This document shows positions 36,421 to 64,000 of a stretch of 64,000 nt of DNA, one piece after another; position 1 is the stretch's first letter; the number at the start of each line of letters is the position of its first letter. Made by a program: the position numbers and the translations under genes. Location: assembly GCA_029721435.1 (NCBI GenBank), contig CM056583.1:59362120-59426119 (forward strand), read 5' to 3'. This DNA is from Gymnothorax reevesii (lineage: Eukaryota; Chordata; Actinopteri; Anguilliformes; Muraenidae). The notes beneath the pieces were generated by a model. It was not told the DNA's origin, did no database searches, and saw nothing but the letters and a program-made list of their open reading frames with translations.

Positions 36421-37444
36421 CTGTGATTGCGCTGTCAGCGCTTTGTTTTCGGCAAGTTGCGTTTGTCTTCAACTTAGCTAATAATTATTTTTTATCCTTT
36501 AGTACCCCTTGGCAAGAAAACTCTAACGAAACACTCCAAACACTCAAATACGGTTAATTAACTTACAGAGAATCCGTCATTGAGTCCCTCTATTAATTGT
36601 TCAGTTTGTCTCACCAGTTCTTGATAATTTAGGCGACAAAGCAGTAATTAACATTGTACACTTGCTAGCTAAGTGGCGTAACGTTACAGAACTTGCATGG
36701 GTTAGCTACACACAGTAACTTCGGCATGCTTACCTGCAAGATGAAATCACATGCATTTGTTCCTGTGATTGCTCTTACGTTATCTGCGCAAATATTCCTC
36801 GGAGGTTTCGCTTATCTTTATGGTAAAGTTGGCAAACTTTGCGAAACTGTATTATAACAAGTGAAGACATAACTTTTACTAATATACATTGCGTTAGACA
36901 AACACTAGCTTTGCTAAGCAGTACTTTCATTTAAGGTGTACTGAAAACAGTGGCATATCGCATTCATTAACATATGTTTCTATTTTTTACGTTTCATTTC
37001 TAGCAAATGTTTCCTTCCGTTTGATGGTTTGATGCAGAAAGCAACGTTTAATAGTGACGAATTAGCTTAGACATGCTAGTAAAAATAAACAGCCTGGAGT
37101 TAGGTTACCTTTTTAAGATTGGGAAACAGAATAGCTACAGAAGAAAACATTAAACTGCCTGAACCTGAAACTAGTAACAAAATCGTTCAAATAAATACTG
37201 ATATGCAAATCAACAAACATGTGGTAGTCCGTTGTTTTTAAGATCAGAAGACGCAAATTACCATAATACACCACGAGAAGTCACACCTGTAGCCTGCATA
37301 GCCTAAGCCATAGCCTACTTCAAAACAAACAAGCTAAAAGTTGCACTTCAGACTTAATCACTGCCAAGAGAACATGGCTGCTAATTGTTGCTGAATTACT
37401 TAATGTTCTATTATCACGTGGACATTTTGTGTCTCGAGATTCTA

Positions 37445-37588
37445 GGGTACGTTCGAGCGCGTCTGCAAGTAAGCCTTCCAAACCCTGGGTTTGGAGTACT
37501 TATTGCGCAACTTTCGGCAAGATTCTCGCGTAATTTTTTCGGGAATCTCGCGCAGCCGGCTTTCTTGCAGACACGCTCAAACGCACCC
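37445..37588. mobile_element. Short MITE with 25-bp inverted ends
   Basis: GGGTACGTTCGAGCGCGTCT at the left faces AGACACGCTCAAACGCACCC at the right, and the match continues through GCAAG/CTTGC. The 144-bp core contains a second inner inverted repeat (GATTCTCGCG ... GGAATCTCGCG-like). No clear target duplication. Confidence 0.6.
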
Positions 37589-37877
37589 ATCGTGTTGCTC
37601 ACGAATCCTGTGACTGCATATTTTGGCATCAGTACTTATGAAAGCCTTCAGGCTTTCAAGGTAGGCCCATATATAAATATCAGGAAGTGTTAGTTGGGGT
37701 GGACACTTCGCAAATGGTAACAGACATTTTATAAAATAAGGGGTACTAAGCATGGATCACAGCTGATTACTGATGTTTTTCTTCTTTTTTTTGATGAATA
37801 ACGCTGACTCTCTTTCTCACTTTAATGTACCGTGTTCGCTGTCACGAGTGAGGTGGCAAAGTAGAATCGGACACTAC

Positions 37878-37908
37878 TATGGCGGTGGGAACATCGGAAG
37901 TGACGTTT
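37878..37908. promoter_or_regulatory. YY1 and ETS/CRE-type motif pair
   Basis: CTATGGCGGTGGG near 37877-37889 is followed by TCGGAAGTGACGTTTT at 37894-37909, an ETS-CRE composite common in housekeeping promoters. It could serve the plus-strand gene starting further right, or be chance. Confidence 0.3.
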
Positions 37909-38028
37909 TTTCACGCCACATAGTTTTTCTTCTTTGAACCTTGAGGAATTTAACATCACAATGTTGCATTGCTGCTATCTTCTGGAACTGTAGTTCATTA
38001 TTGTGCCATCCTTTTTAGTAGTCTAGAG

Positions 38029-38230
38029 CAGGGGTGTCAAACTGACCTGTAAATGGGCCAAGAGGCTGCAGGTCTTCAATCCTACCAAGCAGAAGCACAC
38101 CTGAAAGCACTGATTTAATCAGCTGATCTAGGCCTGCACAACTGATTAGTTGTATCAGGTGCGCTTCTGCATTGTTGGAGTGAAAACCTGCAGCCTCTTG
38201 GCCCGTTTACGGGTCAGTTTGACACCCCTG
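38029..38230. mobile_element. hAT MITE, palindromic, with perfect 8-bp duplication
   Basis: The element begins CAGGGGTGTCAAACTGACC and ends GGTCAGTTTGACACCCCTG, so nearly its full 202 bp can fold back. It is flanked on both sides by GTCTAGAG (38021-38028 and 38231-38238). No coding capacity. The 50.7-51.7 kb element has related GGGGTGTCAA ends. Confidence 0.92.
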
Positions 38231-38629
38231 GTCTAGAGACTCTCAAGAAGTTAAGAAATGTAATTTTACTCATTTCTCTTCCCCTCCCCCCCCCCCCATT
38301 CAGTATCACATTTTCGGTTAGCGTCACTTCTCTACCTGCCTAAAAGCTCCTGCATGACAAACAGTAGGCCACATACGCACTGTCTCTGGATGCTGGCATT
38401 GCTCATATCATCAGGGCGGGTGTTTCCCCTAGATATACAGTGCACTGTTGAGATTAGTGTGTCCTACGTTCATTCTGATCAACTATAACAGATTTCAATT
38501 ATGCACCCCCTTTCCCCGCTTGCACCGCTTTGCTTTGATAGGAATAAAATGACCTCCTGCTTCAAATACTGCTTCCACTTCGGGTTAATTTTTTATTTTT
38601 TTTCAAAAGGGTACTTTTTATTTCAAATT

Positions 38630-38760
38630 TAGACAGTTTTATGTTTAGCTCTGTCTCTCTTGTTAATAGCTTCCTTTGCCATCTTGTCCACTTTTTCATT
38701 ACTCAGAAAGCAAATTGGTGGTGGAAAGACACCAATCACTGATCTACGGGGTTGAGTCGG
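38630..38760 (-). mobile_element. Possible LINE RNase-H fragment
   Basis: The minus-strand frame reads NEKVDKMAKEAINKRDRAKH, resembling the GNEKADxLAKxAx helix of the RNase H domain in I-type LINEs. It could come from the same family as the 3' end at 35.6-36.1 kb, in the opposite orientation. The fragment is short. Confidence 0.4.
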
Positions 38761-38854
38761 AAATATAAGAGATTGCCGAAACAAAGGTGACTGACAGGCT
38801 ATTCTGCCTATCAGCTGTCGGTCGGAATAAAACTCCACCCCTGTGCCGATGTGC

Positions 38855-38970
38855 ACCGGAAGCGGCTTTAGAACCACCGTAGAGATCCTTTCCAACAACG
38901 GGTTTTTGGGATGGAGCTAAACGCAATGGAGATATGAAACCTGGGACGATTTGATCCCTCTGGCCTCAGA
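38855..38970 (+). promoter_or_regulatory. Candidate start region and noncoding exon of the PRR14-like gene
   Basis: An ETS-type site ACCGGAAGCG lies at 38855-38864. About 100 bp on, CCTCAGA is followed by a strong donor GTAAGTGG at 38971. This would be a 5' UTR exon spliced to the ATG exon whose acceptor ends at 42246. Inference from motifs only. Confidence 0.35.
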
Positions 38971-41900
38971 GTAAGTGGAAAGACGGAACAACCGGGAAAG
39001 ACTTTAAGTCGCTCAGATTTCTGTTGATCCGTGTGAATAGATCTGACTAGATTGTGGAATATCAGGGCCTTCGACGTCGTTTAACGTTACCTCGGGGGTG
39101 GTTGCTGCTTGATATAGCTCGCTCACAAGTCTGAGAAATTGAGTTGCAATAACTCGATGAAGTGCACTTCCTCTCGACCCATCGTTATGTGGTGATGTTT
39201 TTGCATAACGTATAGTTGTCAATGTGGCAATCATCGAATTCTGTCGATGCCCTCGACAAAGTCTTTACTGATTTATTGCTGGAATATTGCGTTATCAGCT
39301 TTGTTATCGAAGTCTAACATACCCACCTGCGTATTTAACGTTACATTGGCTGGGCTATTTTGTTTCAAGACGTCGGCACAGCTGTCGATCTGTCGGTAAT
39401 ATACTAATGCCAGTTTGTCCCATTTTGTCGATATTTCACTGCAAGACACCAGTTGGCAAGATTTCGAGATTTATTCTGTGAAATGTCTGATTATTGCTCT
39501 GGTTGGTCAGAGCAAGCTACTGTAACGCTGTCCGTTCAGGATATTGCGTGGGATTCGGGCTACAGTGAAGTGAACACAAGGCGTTCTTCGGGCCTTTTCG
39601 CTCGTTTTCCGACAAAGCTATTGACTTTTTTTTTTTTTTTTTTTGCTAGAGCTTGTATTGTTAAAATACGGGGTTGATCATTCGTCGGGAGGAAAGTGTG
39701 CACAATGTAGAAGCATGTGATCATGCTAAGACGCTGTCCTCTCGTTCCTCCTTGGTCTTTGATTTATTCTGAACCCATTCTGAAATCTTCCATTTTGTTA
39801 ACTCATTCCCAATTGTACAATAAAGCTTGCAAATGTATGCATAAGAAATAGGCTGTAGTTTCAGAGCAAACACCAGTTTTGGCTCATCTTTGATCCCTTT
39901 TAATGCTACTATTACTAATGTTTGGTAGTACTCAGAATTTTGTTGATGATAGTCAGATCGTCATCAAATGGGACAAGCAGTTAGCTGTGTATACTTTCTC
40001 ACTGAAAGTTACGTGTGCCATCTTCCAAGTTCTTAAACCGAGCTGGTGGACTTCAGGACACACCTTTGCTATAAGTGTTTGCCCATCATGACTATGATGT
40101 GTGCATATATAGGCAGAAAGGTCCATAACCAATCTGACCAAGCACTTGTGAATGACTTCTGGTCTGTTTTGAGTTAGTTTTTATGGGAATGTGAAGACAT
40201 TAGGAATCATTGTGGATGGATGTTCATTACCGAAGGGTTGGGCTTGTAGCAATTAAATCAGTGAAGTATTGCGAATGAATGCTGTTCCTATGCTCAGATA
40301 ACAAATTGGGAGATAGAACACTGAGGAAAACAAATATTTCTGCATGCAGTTGGTCATACAGGATACATATGCAAATTTTCCCCTCTGCTTGTATTTAGTG
40401 GATGTTCAGTTAGTAATTTTCCTTTAACCTTATACTCACAGTTGCTAATCTTAACTTCTTGACAAATTATATAAAAGTAATTATTCCCTCATGAAATGGA
40501 TGGCTCTGTTAATGTCTACTGTTATTCAGAAAAATTGGACTGAGTGTGTTCCTCATCCTTCTAGGTGTGGAATTGATAGTGTTGGGGAAAATCAGTTTTC
40601 TCTGGTATCTTATCTATGCCTTCTGATGACTCATGAATTTATTCATCAGGGTCACTTTGTAATTGTCAGAAAACTGAACATTGCTTTATGTCGAGGACCT
40701 AAACTGTGGCTTGGACAGAGGCTGAGAGCCTCTTCTTTTGGGTGGAAAAGTGGCATCATTGAGTTAATGGTGCGACATACAGGCTTGAGGTGGGCACAAT
40801 CATGAGGGAAACCTGAGAATTGTAGGATTAGTAACCATGGGCTCCTAGAGCAAAGATTGCTGTGGTGATGACACATTTTGTATCACAGGCAACGAGGATG
40901 AATTGGGTTCTTTGGTCAAGAGAATGGACCAAATAAATGTTTGAATAAAGTTTGGAGAAATACACTGCCAATCTCCTAATCGAATAATCATGGCAGAAAT
41001 CAAAGTACCTAAATAAGACTTGGAATTTTTAAAAACACCTGTTAGATTAACAAAATGAAACCTCCATATCCTAATTTTAAGCAGAGGGTTTGATGTTTTA
41101 CTACTTCAAGATCCATTAGTAAACCCTTTAGCAGACCTCCCATTCTCTCACTTTCTTGACTGATTCCCAGCAAATCGATTCAATCTTTGAGGAAAGTATT
41201 AGATCTGCCACACGGAGTTCAGTATGTTGTATGCATACAGAGGCATGCTGTGAGCTGCGAAACACAATGCAGTGCAGCAAAAATACAAAGATGTGTGGGA
41301 ACATGAGCTGTAGGAATACACTGGCAGACTTGGAAACTGATATACCTAACAGTGAACCAATTTATATTCATTTGTCGAGCTGAAGAAAGTATATCTTGCG
41401 CATGCCCTTAACAATCGGGAAATCTTTCTCTGTGATCCAATTAGGCTGTCTCAGACCGAAGATCCATGAGAGCTCTATTTAGTATCTCTATTTTTTAACC
41501 TTTCCTTTAGAGTCGGTCATTAGCTTGTGTTCAGATGGTCTGAGAGATTTTCCTGGAATATAGTTGGGTGATATTTCCCTGAGAGCTTGGGCATGGTAAT
41601 TTACTGTCTTGGTAACTTGTGAAATTACCTTATCTGAGCAGTATTGTGCTCTCTCTTCATTCCAATTAGAACTGTGGCGGCAGCATAATTTATACATATT
41701 GCGGATGTCTTTGACTTCTTGGAATGGTCACAGAGAGTGTTGCAGTTGTCATTGGAAATTCTCGCTAGCATGTGAGATGGCAGAGGTATCTTGCCATATT
41801 TTAAGGCTGGAAAAAAAAAATTATTTTGGTTATATTTCTGGTGCTCATTTCAAAATCTTTTTTATAAAAGTCAAATAGAAAAATTCCCTTATTGGGTGGG

Positions 41901-42246
41901 AGTAACATTCATGAGAACAGTTTGTCATCACTTTGCCATGCTGGGGCAGGTTTAAGTCGGTTATGAAGATTTTATTTCTTGTGTCTGATTTTTAATTTTG
42001 ATGCAGATAGACGTGCATCAGTGATCGTTTTAATTTCAACTTGCTAAATGAATTGATAATGATGCATCAATAATGACTCTTGAAAATAACAAAAATTTGT
42101 CTGTCTCTCTACTCATCTGCTTTTTTCCTCCATCCCATATTTCTCTCGCCTTCCCTCTGTCTCCCTTTTTTCTTTCTCTTTTTCCTCCTTTATTCTCCTT
42201 CCTTATCGCTCACTCACTCCCTTATTCCCTTTTGCTCTTTTTTCAG
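38971..42246. other. First intron of the PRR14-like gene (inferred)
   Basis: No coding exon recognised. A run of T lies at about 39626-39643. Short ORFs here have no family resemblance. The intron would end with a pyrimidine-rich tract (42115-42246) before TTTTTTCAG. Confidence 0.4.
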
Positions 42247-42247
42247 G

Positions 42248-63819
<21,572 letters not shown>

Positions 63820-63866
63820 GCAAAACGCATGAGCGCACAAACGCACGTGCTTGCACACTCACTCGC

Positions 63867-63872
63867 ATTAAA
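63867..63872 (+). terminator. Candidate poly(A) signal, prr14-like gene
   Basis: ATTAAA lies 48 bp after the stop codon. It is a common variant signal; a later site beyond the window is equally possible. Confidence 0.3.
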
Positions 63873-64000
63873 ATTACGTACATGTACTCATACATGCGTA
63901 ACTGTTGTGTACTTGTACTGTACTGTGCAGAAGTTTTAGGCGCCCATGATCTTTTATTTAAATTTGGTGTGAGATGTTTATATGTCGGTTTGGGGTTTTT

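Overview
This is vertebrate nuclear DNA, almost certainly from a ray-finned (teleost-type) fish. The evidence is small exons with GT-AG junctions in long AT-rich introns, many decayed Tc1-type DNA transposons, hAT MITEs with 8-bp target duplications, LINE fragments, CA microsatellites and three recognisable vertebrate genes. There are no bacterial operons, CRISPR arrays or rRNA, and I found no convincing tRNA gene. The species cannot be named from the sequence alone.

Layout. (1) 1-7.7 kb: no gene recognised; two decayed Tc1-type transposons. (2) 7.7-19.9 kb, minus strand: a complete seven-exon coding model for TMEM150A, a six-pass plasma-membrane protein of the FRAG1/DRAM/Sfk1 family. Its third intron holds a LINE split by two younger DNA transposons. 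A noncoding first exon and promoter may lie near 23.1-23.3 kb. (3) 20-30.5 kb: transposon remnants and unassigned sequence. (4) 31.1-32.5 kb, minus strand: two exons of an R-SNARE, best read as VAMP5; its first exon was not found. VAMP5 and TMEM150A are also near neighbours in mammals, so this is a conserved linkage. (5) 35.6-38.9 kb: LINE pieces, a broken THAP-like exon, a perfect hAT MITE and several promoter-like motifs. (6) 38.9-63.8 kb, plus strand: a PRR14/PRR14L-family gene of eight coding exons (about 1,115 aa) ending in the conserved Tantalus domain. Its introns carry many mobile elements, a 944-bp palindrome, a roughly 145-bp tandem repeat and nested insertions.

The three genes do not form a pathway: one acts with PI4-kinase at the plasma membrane, one in membrane fusion, and one at nuclear heterochromatin/lamina and PP2A. 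I see no clearly new gene system. The most unusual signal is a set of short dispersed elements at about 11.2, 12.3, 43.1, 58.3 and 59.2 kb (perhaps 44.1 kb). They share one architecture, a terminal hairpin of about 8 bp beside a GTCT/GGCG-type tract, although the stem sequences differ. The large fold-back element at 45.4-46.4 kb is the second signal worth following.
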